Assembly: GCA_030019445.1 (NCBI GenBank)
Contig: JASEEU010000003.1
Span: 124,001-188,000 of the forward strand
DNA length: 64,000 nucleotides
DNA from: Anaerosomatales bacterium
GTDB taxonomy: Bacteria; Actinomycetota; Coriobacteriia; Anaerosomatales; Anaerosomataceae
Direction of reading: 5' to 3'
Shown here: in pieces, positions 50,903 to 61,416 of the stretch
Numbering within the stretch: position 1 is the first letter of the stretch
Layout: every line of letters begins with the position of its first letter
The notes under the pieces: generated by a model
The model's database searches: none
Seen by the model: only the letters and a program-made list of their open reading frames with translations
What the model was told of the DNA's origin: nothing
Program-made: the position numbers and the translations under genes

Positions 50903-51802
50903 ATGAGCGCCGCATCCCCTGAGACCGGGACGCCGGTCACCACCGCGACGTTTCGCGCCAAGAAGGCCGCCGCGGAACCCATCGTCATGATCACGGCGTA
51001 CGACACCCCCGGCGCGCGCCTCGTGGACGCTGCCGGCGTGGACTCCATCCTCGTGGGCGATTCGGTCGGCATGACCGTGCTCGGCTATCCGACGACGCTG
51101 CCGGTGACGATGGAGGACATGCTGCACCACACGGCTGCCGTCGCGCGCGGCGCGTCGCGCGCGCTCGTGGTGGCCGACATGCCCTTCATGTCCTACCAGG
51201 TGACGGCCGAGGAGGCCCTGCGCAACGCCGGGCGCTTCCTCGCCGAGGCGGGCGCGCACGCCGTCAAGCTCGAGGGCGGCCGCGTCGTCGCTCCCCTTGT
51301 GCGACGGATGGTGGCCGCCGGCATCCCTGTGATGGGGCACGTGGGGCTCACGCCGCAGTCGCTGCACGTCTTCGGCGGGTACCGGGTCCAGGCGCGCGAG
51401 AGCGAGGGCGCGCTCGCCCTGCTCACCGACTGCCTTGCGCTCGAGCGAGCGGGCGCGTTCGCGATCGTGCTGGAGCTCGTGCCTGCCGAGGTGGCCGAGT
51501 TCGTCTCGGCCGAGCTCGCCATCCCGACGATCGGCATCGGCGCCGGGCCGGGCTGCGACGGCCAGGTGCAGGTCTTCCACGACCTGCTCGGGCTAGGGGA
51601 CTTTACGCCCAGACACGCCGTGCGCTACGCGGAGCTTGGCGAGGCGGTCCGCACCGCGGTGGCGTCCTATGCGACCGATGTGCGGTCGCGCACCGCGCCG
51701 GCCGAGCGGCACTTCACGCACGCTGACGAGGGGGTCATCGAGGAGCTTGAGGCGTCCGCGTCGCTTGCACGCGCGGCGGCCACGGGGCTCGAGGAGGAGT
51801 AG
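50903..51802 (+). CDS. panB: Ketopantoate hydroxymethyltransferase (PanB)
   Basis: A 299-residue enzyme of the pantothenate pathway that adds a hydroxymethyl group to 2-ketoisovalerate. Motifs: [38 protein letters not shown]-type [55 protein letters not shown] 50903 with GGAAGGAG upstream. It overlaps panC by 1 bp. Confidence 0.95.
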   Translation: MSAASPETGTPVTTATFRAKKAAAEPIVMITAYDTPGARLVDAAGVDSILVGDSVGMTVLGYPTTLPVTMEDMLHHTAAVARGASRALVVADMPFMSYQVTAEEALRNAGRFLAEAGAHAVKLEGGRVVAPLVRRMVAAGIPVMGHVGLTPQSLHVFGGYRVQARESEGALALLTDCLALERAGAFAIVLELVPAEVAEFVSAELAIPTIGIGAGPGCDGQVQVFHDLLGLGDFTPRHAVRYAELGEAVRTAVASYATDVRSRTAPAERHFTHADEGVIEELEASASLARAAATGLEEE

Positions 51803-52680
51803 TGGAGCGTTCCGGGTCCAAAGAGGAGGTCCGTCAGGCGGTCGGCGCGGCACGGCGCGAAGGCAAGCGCGTCGCGCTCGTCCCCACGATGGGCGCGCTG
51901 CACGAGGGACACCTGTCGCTCGTGCGCGCGGCGTGCGAGCGTGCCGACTACGTGATCGTGTCGCTGTTCGTGAACCCCATGCAGTTCGCGCCCGGGGAGG
52001 ACTTCGAGGCGTACCCGCGCGACCTCGATGGCGACCTGACGCTGCTTGCCGCCGAGGGGGCCGACTTCGTCTTCGCGCCGAGCGCCGAGACGATGTACGC
52101 ACCCGACGCCTCCGTGACCGTCGACCCCGGTCCGCTCGGCGCGGTCTGGGAAGGCGCCTCGCGCCCGACCCACTTCCGCGGCGTGTGCACGGTCGTGGCC
52201 AAGCTGTTCGCCATCACCTCGCCCGCGCTCGGCTTCTTCGGCGAGAAGGACTACCAGCAGCTGCAGGTCGTCCGCCGCATGGCCCGCGACCTCGACCTGC
52301 CGGTCCGCGTGGTCGGCTGCCCGATCGTGCGGCACGCCGACGGGCTCGCGATGTCAAGCCGCAACGCGTACCTCTCGGCCGATCAACGTGCGGCGGCGCC
52401 CGTGCTCTACCACGCGCTCAGGACCGCCGAGACGCTCGCGCTCGGCGGCGAGACCGACACGCGCGCGCTCGCCGGTGCGATGGCCGAGACGATCGCGGCC
52501 GAGCCGCTCGCCCGGATCGACTACGCGGCGGTCGTGCACCCCGAGACGCTCGAGCCGCTCGACGCGCTCGACGGCCCGGCGCGCGCCATCGTGGCGGCAC
52601 ACGTCGGCGCCACGCGGCTCATCGACAACATGGCGCTCGTCGGAGGCGACGGCGGCGAGGCGAAGGCGGGGGACGCATGA
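51802..52680 (+). CDS. panC: Pantothenate synthetase (PanC)
   Basis: A 292-residue adenylate-forming ligase joining pantoate and beta-alanine. Motifs: [16 protein letters not shown] (nucleotide-binding HxGH), [29 protein letters not shown] and [12 protein letters not shown] start overlaps the panB stop. No panD is visible. Its end overlaps nadA by 4 bp, so pantothenate and NAD synthesis are in one transcript. Confidence 0.94.
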   Translation: MERSGSKEEVRQAVGAARREGKRVALVPTMGALHEGHLSLVRAACERADYVIVSLFVNPMQFAPGEDFEAYPRDLDGDLTLLAAEGADFVFAPSAETMYAPDASVTVDPGPLGAVWEGASRPTHFRGVCTVVAKLFAITSPALGFFGEKDYQQLQVVRRMARDLDLPVRVVGCPIVRHADGLAMSSRNAYLSADQRAAAPVLYHALRTAETLALGGETDTRALAGAMAETIAAEPLARIDYAAVVHPETLEPLDALDGPARAIVAAHVGATRLIDNMALVGGDGGEAKAGDA

Positions 52681-53594
52681 TCGAGGACCTCACGGCTGTG
52701 CACGAGGAGATCCGCGCGCTGGCGGCGGAGCGTGACGCGGTGCTCCTGGCGCACAACTACCAGCGGCCCGAGGTGCAGGACGTCGCCGACTTCGTGGGCG
52801 ACTCGCTCGGCCTCGCGCGTCAGGCGGCCGCGACCGACGCGGCCGTCATCGTCTTCGCGGGCGTGCACTTCATGGCCGAGACCGCCGCGATCCTCTCGCC
52901 CGACAAGACCGTGCTCCTGCCTGAACCGCGCGCGGGTTGCCCGATGGCCGACATGATCACCGCCGAGCAGGCGCGTGCCTTCAAGGCGGCCCACCCCGGC
53001 CTCCCGCTCGTGACCTACGTGAACTCCTCGGCGGCGGTCAAGGCCGAGACGGACGTCTGCTGCACGTCGGCGAACGCCACCGACGTCGTCCGGTCGCTCG
53101 GCGCCGACCGCGTCCTCTTCGCTCCCGACCGCAACCTCGGCGCCTGGGTCGCCTCGCAGGTGCCCGAGGTCGAGGTCACGGTCTGGGACGGCTGCTGCCC
53201 GATCCACGACGCGGTCACGCCCGCACAGGTCGAGGAGGCGCGCGCCGCGCACCCCGGCGCGCTCGTGCTCACCCATCCCGAGTGCCGACCCGAGGTGAAC
53301 GCGCTCGCCGACGCGGTCCTGTCGACGAGCGGGATGCTCCGCTATGCCGCCGAGACCGACGCCGCGGAGCTCATCGTGGTGACCGAGGAGGGACTGCTGC
53401 ACGGCCTCTCCAAGGCGGCGCCAGGCGTGACGTTCCACCACATCGCCCCGCGGATGCTCTGTCCCAACATGAAGCTCACCACTATCGAGAAGGTGCGCGA
53501 CGCGCTCCGCGACCTGCGCGGCGCTGTCGAGGTGCCCGAGGAGACCCGCGCCCGCGCGCTTGGCGCTGTCGAGCGGATGGTGGCGATTGGCTGA
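52677..53594 (+). CDS. nadA: Quinolinate synthase A (NadA)
   Basis: A 305-residue [4Fe-4S] enzyme condensing iminoaspartate with DHAP to quinolinate. [22 protein letters not shown]; cluster cysteines in [17 protein letters not shown] and [10 protein letters not shown]. It begins [11 protein letters not shown] at the ATGA overlap with panC. Oxygen-labile cluster, consistent with an anaerobic host. Confidence 0.94.
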   Translation: MIEDLTAVHEEIRALAAERDAVLLAHNYQRPEVQDVADFVGDSLGLARQAAATDAAVIVFAGVHFMAETAAILSPDKTVLLPEPRAGCPMADMITAEQARAFKAAHPGLPLVTYVNSSAAVKAETDVCCTSANATDVVRSLGADRVLFAPDRNLGAWVASQVPEVEVTVWDGCCPIHDAVTPAQVEEARAAHPGALVLTHPECRPEVNALADAVLSTSGMLRYAAETDAAELIVVTEEGLLHGLSKAAPGVTFHHIAPRMLCPNMKLTTIEKVRDALRDLRGAVEVPEETRARALGAVERMVAIG

Positions 53595-55266
53595 CCTCGG
53601 CGTCCCGTCGCGCGACCGCTACGCGCTCGGCTTCGACACCGGGGCGCTCCCGACCGCGTCCACCGACGTGCTCGTCATCGGCTCGGGCATCGCCGGGCTC
53701 GTGGCGGGCCTGCAGGCGTCACGTCTCGGCAGCGTCACGCTCGTTACCAAGGGCGAGCTGTCCGAGACGAACACGTGGTATGCGCAGGGCGGGATCGCGG
53801 GAGCGGTCGGCGAGGCCGACTCGGTGACGCTCCACCTCGCGGACACGATGGCCGTGGGTCAGGGCCTCTGCGACCCGGCGGTGGTCGAGGCGGTGGTGGC
53901 CGAGGCCGCGGATGCGCTCGCCGACCTCGTCGACCTCGGCGTCGCGTTCGACACCACCGCCGAGGGCGCCATCGCCCTCGCCCGCGAGGGCGGTCACAGC
54001 CTGCCGCGCGTGCTCCACTCGGGCGATGCGACGGGCGCCGCCATCCAGAACACGTTGGCCGCGGCGGTGCGCGCTTCCGGCGCGATCCGCGTGGTCGAGC
54101 GCGCGTTCCTTGTCGACCTCCTCGTGCACGAAGGCGCGTGCGCAGGGGCGCTGCTGCTCGACACCGCCTCGGGCGCGCTCTCGGCCGTCTACGCCGGCGC
54201 CGTCGTGCTCGCGACGGGCGGGTGCGGGCAGGTCTATCGCGTCACCACCAACCCGCTCGTGGCCTCCGGCGACGGGATCGCCGCGGCCTGGCGGGCGGGC
54301 GCGGAGATCGCGGACATGGAGTTCGTGCAGTTCCATCCCACCGCTCTCGACAGCGACGCGAGCCCCAAGTTCCTCATCACCGAGGCGCTGCGCGGGGAGG
54401 GGGCGTATCTGCTCGACTGCGCCGAGCGGCGCTTCATGCCCGGCGTGCATCCGCTGGCCGAGCTCGCGCCCCGGGATATCGTGAGCCGCGAGATCGAGAC
54501 CGTGATGCAGCGCTGCGGGCGGCCCAACGTGTGGCTCGACGCCCGCCACCTCGGCGGGGAGTACCTCGCCAAGCGCTTCCCGACCATCTGGGAGACGTGC
54601 CGTGAGGCGGGCTACGACCTCGGCCGCGACCTCATCCCGGTGGCGCCCGCCGCGCACTACATGATCGGCGGGGTGCGCGTGGACGTCGACGGCCGGAGCT
54701 CGCTGCCGGGACTGTACGCGTCGGGCGAGGTGACCGCCTCGGGCCTGCACGGCGCCAACCGCCTCGCCTCGAACTCGCTGTTGGAGGGGCTCGTGTTCTC
54801 GCGGCGCATCGTGCGCGTGCTTGCCGATGAGGTCCGCCCCGTCGTGCCCGTCCGCATCGCCGCGCCCGGACGCGAGCGAGCAGCGGCGGCCGGACAGGAC
54901 GTGCGCGGAGCGCTCCAGGCGATCATGAGCGCCAACGTGGCGGTACGCAGGTCGGCCGAGGGGCTCTCCGCGGCGCTCGCGGGGCTCGCGGAGCTCGCGC
55001 CGGGCGCGACGCCGCATCCCGGCGATGTCCGCTCGCTCGAGACGTTCAACCTGCACACCGTGGCGACGCTCATCGCCGGCGCGGCGTCGTTGCGGACCGA
55101 GAGCCGGGGTACGCACTACCGTGAAGACCGTCCCGCGCGGGACGACGCGCGCTGGCGCGCGCATGTGGTGTGGCGCCGGGATGCGCCACCGCGACTGGTC
55201 TCCGTGGGGGAGCCGGCGCCGCCGGACGCGCCGACCGGACGCGACGAGGCCCCCGGGGAGGGATGA
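53587..55266 (+). CDS. nadB: L-aspartate oxidase (NadB)
   Basis: A 559-residue FAD enzyme that makes iminoaspartate for NadA. FAD fold [21 protein letters not shown] (about 23-43), [59 protein letters not shown] 53587 is chosen as the start nearest to the family N-terminus; it overlaps nadA by 8 bp. A C-terminal tail of about 45 residues is Pro/Asp-rich. In anaerobes fumarate or a quinone can be the electron acceptor. Confidence 0.93.
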   Translation: MADLGVPSRDRYALGFDTGALPTASTDVLVIGSGIAGLVAGLQASRLGSVTLVTKGELSETNTWYAQGGIAGAVGEADSVTLHLADTMAVGQGLCDPAVVEAVVAEAADALADLVDLGVAFDTTAEGAIALAREGGHSLPRVLHSGDATGAAIQNTLAAAVRASGAIRVVERAFLVDLLVHEGACAGALLLDTASGALSAVYAGAVVLATGGCGQVYRVTTNPLVASGDGIAAAWRAGAEIADMEFVQFHPTALDSDASPKFLITEALRGEGAYLLDCAERRFMPGVHPLAELAPRDIVSREIETVMQRCGRPNVWLDARHLGGEYLAKRFPTIWETCREAGYDLGRDLIPVAPAAHYMIGGVRVDVDGRSSLPGLYASGEVTASGLHGANRLASNSLLEGLVFSRRIVRVLADEVRPVVPVRIAAPGRERAAAAGQDVRGALQAIMSANVAVRRSAEGLSAALAGLAELAPGATPHPGDVRSLETFNLHTVATLIAGAASLRTESRGTHYREDRPARDDARWRAHVVWRRDAPPRLVSVGEPAPPDAPTGRDEAPGEG

Positions 55267-55267
55267 C

Positions 55268-56200
55268 GTGCACACGCTGCCCGACATCGACGATATCGTC
55301 GCGAGCGCGCTCGCCGAGGACCTGGGAGTGAGCGTCGCCATGGTCGAGTCCGGCGACGACGACCTGTCGCGGCGCGATGCGACGAGCGCGGCCACCATCC
55401 CGGCGCACGCGAGCTTCTCGGGCGTGATCGTCGCGCGTACGCGCACCGTGGTCTGCGGCCTGCCGCTCGTCGAGCGTGTGTACGACCGCCTCTCGCGTTC
55501 CGTGCCTGCGGGGACGGAGGCGGTCGAGGTCTTCCCGCTCGTCGCCGAGGGCTCGCGTGTGGCGGAGGGGGCGGCGGTGGCCGAGGTACGCGGTCCGGCC
55601 CGGCTCGTGCTCGCCGGGGAGCGGACGGCGCTGGACTTCCTCATGGTGCTCTCAGGCATCGCCGCGGAGGCGGCGCGGTGGCAGGAGGTTGCGGGCCCCG
55701 ATCTTGTGGTGACGGACACCCGCAAGACGATCCCGGGGCTCCGGGCGCTCTCCAAGTACGCGGTCCGCGTCGGCGGCGGCCACAACCACCGCGGAGGCCT
55801 CTGGGACATGGTGCTCATCAAGGACAACCACATCACGGCGGCGGGAGGGATCGCCGCGGCGGTCGCGGCCGCGCGGCGCGTGTACCCCACCCTCGCGGTC
55901 GAGGTCGAAGCGGACACGGTCGAGCAGGCCGTCCAGGCCGCGCGCGCGGGTGCCGACATCGTGCTGCTCGACAACATGGACGACGAGACGCTCGCCGCGG
56001 CCGTCGCCGCCGTTCACGAGGCGGCTCCCCGGGGTCGCACGGTGCTCACGGAAGCATCGGGAGGCATCCGGTTCGAGCGTCTCGACACGCTCCGGGACAC
56101 CGGTGTCGATCGCGTGTCCACGAGCGCCCTCACGATGGCCCCGCCCGCCGACTTCGCGCTTGACGAGGCCCCCGCGGACGCGGTCACCGCCGCCCGGTGA
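55268..56200 (+). CDS. nadC: Nicotinate-nucleotide pyrophosphorylase (NadC)
   Basis: A 310-residue quinolinate phosphoribosyltransferase that completes the nadA-nadB-nadC route to nicotinate mononucleotide. Motifs: FLMVLSGIAAEAARW, VTDTRKTIPGLRALSKYAVRVGGGHNHRGGLWDMVLIKDNH, VEVEADTVEQAVQA, EASGGI and TGVDRVSTSALTMA. GTG 55268 starts 1 bp after the nadB stop. Length normal for the family (280-300). Confidence 0.95.
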   Translation: MHTLPDIDDIVASALAEDLGVSVAMVESGDDDLSRRDATSAATIPAHASFSGVIVARTRTVVCGLPLVERVYDRLSRSVPAGTEAVEVFPLVAEGSRVAEGAAVAEVRGPARLVLAGERTALDFLMVLSGIAAEAARWQEVAGPDLVVTDTRKTIPGLRALSKYAVRVGGGHNHRGGLWDMVLIKDNHITAAGGIAAAVAAARRVYPTLAVEVEADTVEQAVQAARAGADIVLLDNMDDETLAAAVAAVHEAAPRGRTVLTEASGGIRFERLDTLRDTGVDRVSTSALTMAPPADFALDEAPADAVTAAR

Positions 56201-56227
56201 CCGCGCGGGGTGCGACGGCCCGGTCAC
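56197..56227. terminator. Inverted repeat after nadC
   Basis: GTGACCG (56197-56203) and CGGTCAC (56221-56227) form a perfect 7-bp repeat with a 17-nt spacer, overlapping the nadC stop. It could end the pan-nad transcript weakly before the next gene's ATG at 56269. No T-run. Confidence 0.4.
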
Positions 56228-56268
56228 GACTGAGACGCGCGCGGCCCGGAGCGGGTATCATCAGCGGA

Positions 56269-56745
56269 ATGGCGCCTCACCTGACATCACCCTCCGACGT
56301 GCGTATCGCATACCTGACATGGGTCCGTCAGGCGGCGCTGGCGACGCTCGTGCTCCCGGTCCTCATCGCTGCCGAGCAGGTCGCGGCGGCGCGGGGCTGG
56401 TGGGGCGCTCCCGATGCGGGTGCGGGGACGTACATCGTGTGGGCGCTCGCTGCCGGGTGCGTCTTCCTTGCGCGCGGCGAGCGGATGCGCCTCCAGCGCT
56501 CCGAGCGCAATGACGAGGAAGATGACGTTCTCGGCCATGTCAGGTCGGTGTCGTGGCGGCTCGTGCTGCTTCCGCTCGGGCCGGCGTTGCTCGGGTTCGG
56601 GTGGTCGTTCGCGAGCAAGCAAGTCGCGGACTTCGCGGTGATGTTCGTGGTGAGCCTCGTCGTGCTCGCGGTCTACTTCCCGCGCTATGAGCAGTGGCTT
56701 GCGTGGACGGGTGCGAGCGATGCCAGCGGGGGAGGCGCCGGGTGA
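56269..56745 (+). CDS. Membrane protein of unknown function
   Basis: A 158-residue protein with about four helices (about residues 22-40, 53-70, 98-117 and 119-138), separated in the middle by a charged stretch LQRSERNDEEDDV. I do not recognise the family. ATG 56269 (MAPHLTSPSDV) with GCGGA upstream is preferred over a GTG overlapping nadC. A TATCAT element ten bases upstream region (56256-56261) may be its -10, but no -35 is clear. It overlaps the DedA gene by 4 bp. Confidence 0.65.
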   Translation: MAPHLTSPSDVRIAYLTWVRQAALATLVLPVLIAAEQVAAARGWWGAPDAGAGTYIVWALAAGCVFLARGERMRLQRSERNDEEDDVLGHVRSVSWRLVLLPLGPALLGFGWSFASKQVADFAVMFVVSLVVLAVYFPRYEQWLAWTGASDASGGGAG

Positions 56746-57461
56746 ACGTGCCGCAGACCGGGTTCGCGCCCCTCGACTGGTTCCTCGCCCTGCTGGACTC
56801 GTGGGGATACCTCATCGTCACCGGCTTCACGGTCTTCGAGAACCTCTTCGTGGTCGGCTCCTTCACGCCGGGCGAGACGGTCGTGATGGCAGCCGGCTTC
56901 GTGACCGTGAAGGGCAGCCTCAACCTGTGGTTCGTGGGCGCCGCGTCGCTTATCGGCACGCTTGCGGGCACCAACCTCAGCTACTACTTCGGCCGGCGGG
57001 GCGGGCGGCAGGCGCTCATCAGGTACGGCGGCCGCTTCCTGGACGAGGAGCGTATCCTCGCTGCCGAGGAGTACTTCGAGCAGCACGGCTCCAAGACGAT
57101 CCTGCTCTCGCGATTCGCCGCCGGCTTCAAGAACATCGTGCCGATGCTCGCGGGCGCGTCGCGCATGAACCTCCTCGTCTTCGAGGCGTGGACGCTGCTC
57201 GGCGCGCTCATCTACACGACGCTCATGGTCGCGCTCGGCCGTATCTTCGCCGAGAACTTCGACCGCGCGCTCGCCGTCGCCCGCAACATCACCTGGTTCG
57301 GACTCTTCCTCCTCGTCTGCATGGTCGCGTTTCTCATCTGGGGCCGGCGCCGCCTCTTCGAGCGGCGCGTCGAGCGCCTGGCCGAGACAGCCGAGATCGT
57401 CGAGGAGCGCGTCGGCGACGAGGCGTTCGCCGATCGGGTGCCCGATGACGAGCACGCGTAG
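56742..57461 (+). CDS. DedA-family membrane protein
   Basis: A 239-residue DedA/SNARE-associated (VTT) protein. It has the family motif TVFENLFVVGSFTPGETVVMAAGF, then GTNLSYYFGRRGGRQAL, and the membrane-reentrant RFAAGFKNIVPMLAGASRMN, with four to five helices. DedA proteins are thought to act as lipid scramblases or undecaprenyl/phospholipid flippases. GTG 56742 overlaps the upstream membrane protein stop and its end overlaps birA by 17 bp. Confidence 0.88.
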   Translation: MNVPQTGFAPLDWFLALLDSWGYLIVTGFTVFENLFVVGSFTPGETVVMAAGFVTVKGSLNLWFVGAASLIGTLAGTNLSYYFGRRGGRQALIRYGGRFLDEERILAAEEYFEQHGSKTILLSRFAAGFKNIVPMLAGASRMNLLVFEAWTLLGALIYTTLMVALGRIFAENFDRALAVARNITWFGLFLLVCMVAFLIWGRRRLFERRVERLAETAEIVEERVGDEAFADRVPDDEHA

Positions 57462-58407
57462 GATCGAGATCGCTCGCGCGCTCATCCGTGCGCGCGGCGC
57501 CGCGGTCTCCGGCGAGGCGCTCGCCGCCGAGCTCGGCATCAGTCGCGTCGCCGTGCTCAAGCACGTGCAGGCGCTCCGGGAGACCGGGTTCGACATCGAG
57601 GCCGAGCAGGGCAGCGGCTACCGGCTCGTCGAGGAGCCCGCGCTCGCGATCCCCGAGACCGTGGCGCCGCGTGTCACCGACCCGCTCTTGATCGCGTTCG
57701 CCGGCGGCGCCGGGGTCGCTTCGACCAACGATGACGCCAAGGCGGCCGCGCGGGCGGGTGCGGCCGAGGGCACGGTGGTCATCGCGGCGTCGCAGAGCGC
57801 GGGGCGCGGCCGCTTCGGCAGGACATGGGAGTCGCCTTCAGGCGGCGCGTACACGTCGGTGGTGCTGCGCCCGGCGATGCCTCCGGTTGCGGTGTCTCCG
57901 CTCGCGCTCGTCGTGGCATGCGGCATCGCCCGCGGGCTCGATGCGCTCGGCGTACGCCTCGGCATCAAGTGGCCCAACGACCTCGTGCTCGACGGCCGCA
58001 AGGTGGCCGGCGTCCTCTTGGAGATGTCTGCGGAAGCCGATATCGTTGAGTGGGTCGTCGCCGGCTGGGGGCTCAACGTCCGTCGCCCCCTCGGTGCGCC
58101 CGACGGGGCCGCGTTCCTCCAGGACGCGGTGTCGGGTTCGAGCCCCCCGGAGGTCGCGGCGCTCGCTCTCGACGGCGTGGCCGGGGCGTACCGGCGATTC
58201 GCGAGCGATGGCTTCGTATCGCTCGCGGGGGAGTTCGAGGCGCGCGATGTCCTGCGCGGGGCGAGCGTCGTCGTCCGCGACCTGGCTGGGCGGGTGACCG
58301 CCGAGGGCGAGGCGCGCGGGGTGGACGACGCCGGGCGGCTCCTCGTGGGAGGGACCGCCGTGGCGGCCGGCGAGGTCACGTTGGGGAGCGGAGGGAGCGG
58401 CTCGTGA
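57445..58407 (+). CDS. birA: Bifunctional biotin ligase / biotin operon repressor (BirA)
   Basis: A 320-residue protein. N-terminal winged helix (about 5-60: ALAAELGISRVAVLKHVQALRETGFDIE) suits DNA binding. The catalytic domain has SQSAGRGRFGRTWESPSGGAYTSVVLRP, IKWPNDLVLDGRKVAGVLLEMS, and the C-terminal SH3-like cap GRVTAEGEARGVDDAGRLLV. It activates biotin to biotinyl-AMP and transfers it to carrier lysines, and probably represses biotin genes. ATG 57445; the last 4 bp overlap the next gene. Confidence 0.94.
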   Translation: MTSTRRIEIARALIRARGAAVSGEALAAELGISRVAVLKHVQALRETGFDIEAEQGSGYRLVEEPALAIPETVAPRVTDPLLIAFAGGAGVASTNDDAKAAARAGAAEGTVVIAASQSAGRGRFGRTWESPSGGAYTSVVLRPAMPPVAVSPLALVVACGIARGLDALGVRLGIKWPNDLVLDGRKVAGVLLEMSAEADIVEWVVAGWGLNVRRPLGAPDGAAFLQDAVSGSSPPEVAALALDGVAGAYRRFASDGFVSLAGEFEARDVLRGASVVVRDLAGRVTAEGEARGVDDAGRLLVGGTAVAAGEVTLGSGGSGS

Positions 58408-59258
58408 GCGTGAGGTACCGGAAGCGCGATCTGGGCAAGGTGCTCGATGATGCGCTCGGCATGTACCGCGCGAACTTCAAGCCGCTCGCGATCGCGCTGG
58501 CCGTGACCGTCTTCCCGGTCGCGTTGCTGATGGGACTGGCCCAGGACTTCTACTACCGCGGCTACTTCGAGAGCGTGTTGGCCGAGCCGACCGGCGAGTT
58601 CCTCGGCATGCTGCTCGTCTACTACGGCGTGCTGGCGCTCGCGTCGTTGCTCATGTGGTTCGTGCGGGCGTACTTCGAGGCGTCGCTGCTCACCGCCGCG
58701 CCCGCGCTTCTCGGCGGCGCCCGGCTCGAGCCGCGTCCGATGCTCAAGGCGGGGTTGCATCGCTACGGCTGGTACCTGCTCACGCAGTTCTGCGTGGTGA
58801 CCCTGGCGGGCATCGCGGGCGCCTTCAGCTTCTTCCTGCTGTATGCCGGCGCGATCGCCGTCTATGCGCTGCTTGCGGTGGCGCCGGTCATCTCGGTCGT
58901 CGAGGGCGCCGACCTCGGCACCGCGTTCAGCCGGTCGATCAAGCTCGTGCGGGGCAGCTTCTGGCGCGTCGTGGGCTACGTGGTGCTGCTCGCCGTGCTG
59001 TCCTCGGCGTTCCAGGCGGCGCTCTCGTCGCCCGCCATCATCCGGCAGGTCGTCGAGACCGTCCAGAACCCCGAAGCGATCTTCGCGCCGGTGTCGATCG
59101 GCTGGAAGCTGCTCGAAGGACTGCTGCTTGCCCTGGCGATGGCACTGCCCATGCCGTTCGCGACGCTCGCGGCGTTCAACCTCTACATCGACCTGCGGGT
59201 CCGCACGGAAGGCATGGACCTCCTGGCGCGAGCGCGCGAGCTCGCCGAGGCGGCGTGA
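58404..59258 (+). CDS. Multi-pass membrane protein (DUF-type, glycerophosphodiester-like membrane domain)
   Basis: A 284-residue protein with about six hydrophobic segments (about 28-48, 73-95, 120-152, 155-170, 190-215, 232-255). It opens VRYRKRDLGKVLDDALGMYRANFKPLAIALAVTVFPV. That cytosolic start followed by a helical bundle resembles membrane proteins often beside MoxR/DUF58 clusters; I cannot name it further. It has an AFSRSIKLVRGSFWRVVGY segment, common in this fold. GTG 58404 overlaps birA. Confidence 0.72.
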   Translation: MSVRYRKRDLGKVLDDALGMYRANFKPLAIALAVTVFPVALLMGLAQDFYYRGYFESVLAEPTGEFLGMLLVYYGVLALASLLMWFVRAYFEASLLTAAPALLGGARLEPRPMLKAGLHRYGWYLLTQFCVVTLAGIAGAFSFFLLYAGAIAVYALLAVAPVISVVEGADLGTAFSRSIKLVRGSFWRVVGYVVLLAVLSSAFQAALSSPAIIRQVVETVQNPEAIFAPVSIGWKLLEGLLLALAMALPMPFATLAAFNLYIDLRVRTEGMDLLARARELAEAA

Positions 59259-60304
59259 CCGCGCGCCGGACACGCGTGACGTCGCACCGCTTGGTCGCGG
59301 CGCTGCTCGTTCTCGCTTGCATCGCGCTCGCCGGAGCGCTCCTTCCGGCGTCGGCGTCCGCCTCCGTCGCGCCGTATGCCGCACGCGTCGCGCAGGCGCG
59401 CGTCGTGCTCGACGACGCGGGCGCCGACATCGCCCTGCCACAGGTGGCCGAGGAGACCGCCGGGGAGGTCGCCGGGCTGCTGCCCCGTTCGGAGACGGTC
59501 GCGATGCCCGACGGCACGTCGGTGCTCGTCGATAACACGGAGCTCCATGGTCTGCTCGCCGAGCTCGCCCTCGCGGGAACGCCGGCCGAACGCGAGGAGG
59601 TCGCCGGGCTTCTCGGCGGGCACCTCGACGCCCTGGCGCTGCTCGCGGATGGGCGCGGCGGCACCGTCGCCTACGACGCCGCGCTCTTCGAGCGCGTGCT
59701 CGAAGAGACGCGCATCGTGGAGGAGTCAGCGCTCGATCGCTGGGCGCGCGAGCTGCAGCAGCGCGTGACCGAGTGGCTTCGCTCGCTGCTGAGCGCGTCT
59801 TCAGGGGAGGCTGCCGTGCTCCCCCTCGTCGAGTACGCGGTGTGGGCGGTCGCCGCGCTGGCCGTCGCCGCCGCCGCGGTTCTCGTGCTGCGGGCGTGGA
59901 GGCGCGCCACGGTACGGCGCGAATCCGTGGAGGTCGCGGAGCACGAGGCCGAGACGCCCGTGGTGGCGGTCGCCGTCGGGCTGCCGGCCGACGTCCTCGC
60001 CTACGCCGAGCAGGCGGCGGCGCGCGGGGACCGCCGCGAGGCGGTACGCGCGCTGTTCGGAGGCGCCGCCCGGCTCGTCGGGAGGCGGGGCGTGGTCGAA
60101 CGGACGCGGACGCGCACGACCGCAGAGCTCGTGCGTGACGTGACGCGGGCCGCGCCGGCGCTCGGCGACGACCTGTCGGCGCTCGCGCGGCTGTTCGAGC
60201 CGGCGTGGTACGGCCACCGCGATCCGGGCGAGCCGGGCTGGAGCGCCGCCCGGGCAGCGTACGTGCGCCTCAAGCGCGCGCTCGGGACCGGTGGTGCGCG
60301 ATGA
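59255..60304 (+). CDS. DUF4129-domain membrane protein
   Basis: A 349-residue protein. Signal peptide (LVAALLVLACIALAGALLPASASA), an extracytoplasmic helical part (about 35-180), one membrane helix (about 190-210, VEYAVWAVAALAVAAAAVLVLRAW), and a cytoplasmic C-terminal DUF4129-type tail (about 240-345) with ALFGGAARLVGRRGVVERTRTRTTAELVRDV and LFEPAWYGHRDPG. Members occur in the transglutaminase/DUF58/MoxR clusters. GTG start overlaps the previous stop. Confidence 0.82.
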   Translation: MTARRTRVTSHRLVAALLVLACIALAGALLPASASASVAPYAARVAQARVVLDDAGADIALPQVAEETAGEVAGLLPRSETVAMPDGTSVLVDNTELHGLLAELALAGTPAEREEVAGLLGGHLDALALLADGRGGTVAYDAALFERVLEETRIVEESALDRWARELQQRVTEWLRSLLSASSGEAAVLPLVEYAVWAVAALAVAAAAVLVLRAWRRATVRRESVEVAEHEAETPVVAVAVGLPADVLAYAEQAAARGDRREAVRALFGGAARLVGRRGVVERTRTRTTAELVRDVTRAAPALGDDLSALARLFEPAWYGHRDPGEPGWSAARAAYVRLKRALGTGGAR

Positions 60305-61416
60305 AGCGGATCAGGGTCGACGCGCGGCTCGCTGCCTCGGTCGCCGTGGCGGTCCTCGGGCTCGCGCTCTACTGGGCCGCCGTCGTGGCCGCCGACCGCT
60401 ACTACGAGAGCCCGGTCGCGGCGGCGAGCACCTACTCCTCCGCGCCTGAGGGGCTGAGCGTGCTCTACGCGTATCTCGAGCAGTCCGGCGCGGACCCGAC
60501 GCAGCTTACGAGCTTCGACGAGCTGCCCGAGGAAGGCACGCTCGTGATCGCCGCGGACGCGCGGCTCGAGAAGCCCGTCACAGACGTCGAGGCCGAGCGC
60601 GTGGCCGTCTGGGTCCGGGAGGGAGGCCGGCTCATCCTTGCGGGATGGCACGGCGAGGCGTTCGCGCGCGCGCTCGACCTGCACGCGACGCCGTCCGGCG
60701 GGACGCTCGCCGAGCTGTCGCCGCGGCAGCCGGCGGGGAGCTTCGCCGGGGTCGGCCGCGTGGAGGCGGGCGAGCTGCGGCTGCGTGCCGAGGACGCCGC
60801 ATGGGCCGCTCCGCTCGCGGACGCGTCCGGCGCAGCGATGCTCGTGCGCGCCGTCGGGGAGGGCGAGCTCGTCTGGCTCGCCGCGGCGCACCCGTTGACC
60901 AACGACGGGATCGTCTCGGCGGACAACGCCCGTTTCGCGGCGCAGCTCGTGACCACCGGCGGACCGGTGGCGTTCGACGAGTACCACCACGGCTTCGCCT
61001 ACGGAGGAGGCGTCTGGACGAGGATCGGCGCCTCGGGACGGGCAGGAGTCCTGCTCGTGCTGGCGGCGACCGTGGCCGTGCTCTACGCCCTCGGGCGCCG
61101 GATCGGGCCACCGATCCGCGAGGTGGCGACGCCCGAGGCGCGCACGACGACGTACATCGCGTCCCTGGCGCAGCTCTACCGTAAGGCGGGTGCGCGCGCC
61201 GAGGCGCTTGGAGCGCTTGAGGACGGGGTCGCCCGGGCCGCGGCGGCACGGCACGGCTCGGTGGCGTTCGGCCTGACGCGTCATCCCGTCGCCGCGGGGG
61301 CGATGGAGCGGTCGGCCGCGCTGCGTGAGCGTGGAGCGGTGACCGAGGAGGAGTTCGTTTCGGCCGCGGCGGCGCTCGTCGCCGCGAAACGGGAGGTGGA
61401 GGGCATCGATGGCTGA
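60301..61416 (+). CDS. DUF4350-domain membrane protein
   Basis: A 371-residue protein with an N-terminal anchor (about 9-28), an extracytoplasmic ThuA/GATase-like domain (about 40-240; YSSAPEGLSVLYAYLEQSGADPT, VREGGRLILAG, VAFDEYHHGFAYGGG), and one more helix (about 243-262, GVLLVLAATVAVLYALGRRIGP) with a cytoplasmic tail. This is the DUF4350 arrangement typical of the cluster. Function unknown. ATG 60301 overlaps the previous gene by 4 bp. Confidence 0.82.
   Translation: MKRIRVDARLAASVAVAVLGLALYWAAVVAADRYYESPVAAASTYSSAPEGLSVLYAYLEQSGADPTQLTSFDELPEEGTLVIAADARLEKPVTDVEAERVAVWVREGGRLILAGWHGEAFARALDLHATPSGGTLAELSPRQPAGSFAGVGRVEAGELRLRAEDAAWAAPLADASGAAMLVRAVGEGELVWLAAAHPLTNDGIVSADNARFAAQLVTTGGPVAFDEYHHGFAYGGGVWTRIGASGRAGVLLVLAATVAVLYALGRRIGPPIREVATPEARTTTYIASLAQLYRKAGARAEALGALEDGVARAAAARHGSVAFGLTRHPVAAGAMERSAALRERGAVTEEEFVSAAAALVAAKREVEGIDG

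Noticed and set aside
53719-55977. A 752-codon minus-strand open frame
   Set aside because: Antisense to nadB and nadC, both with complete family signatures.
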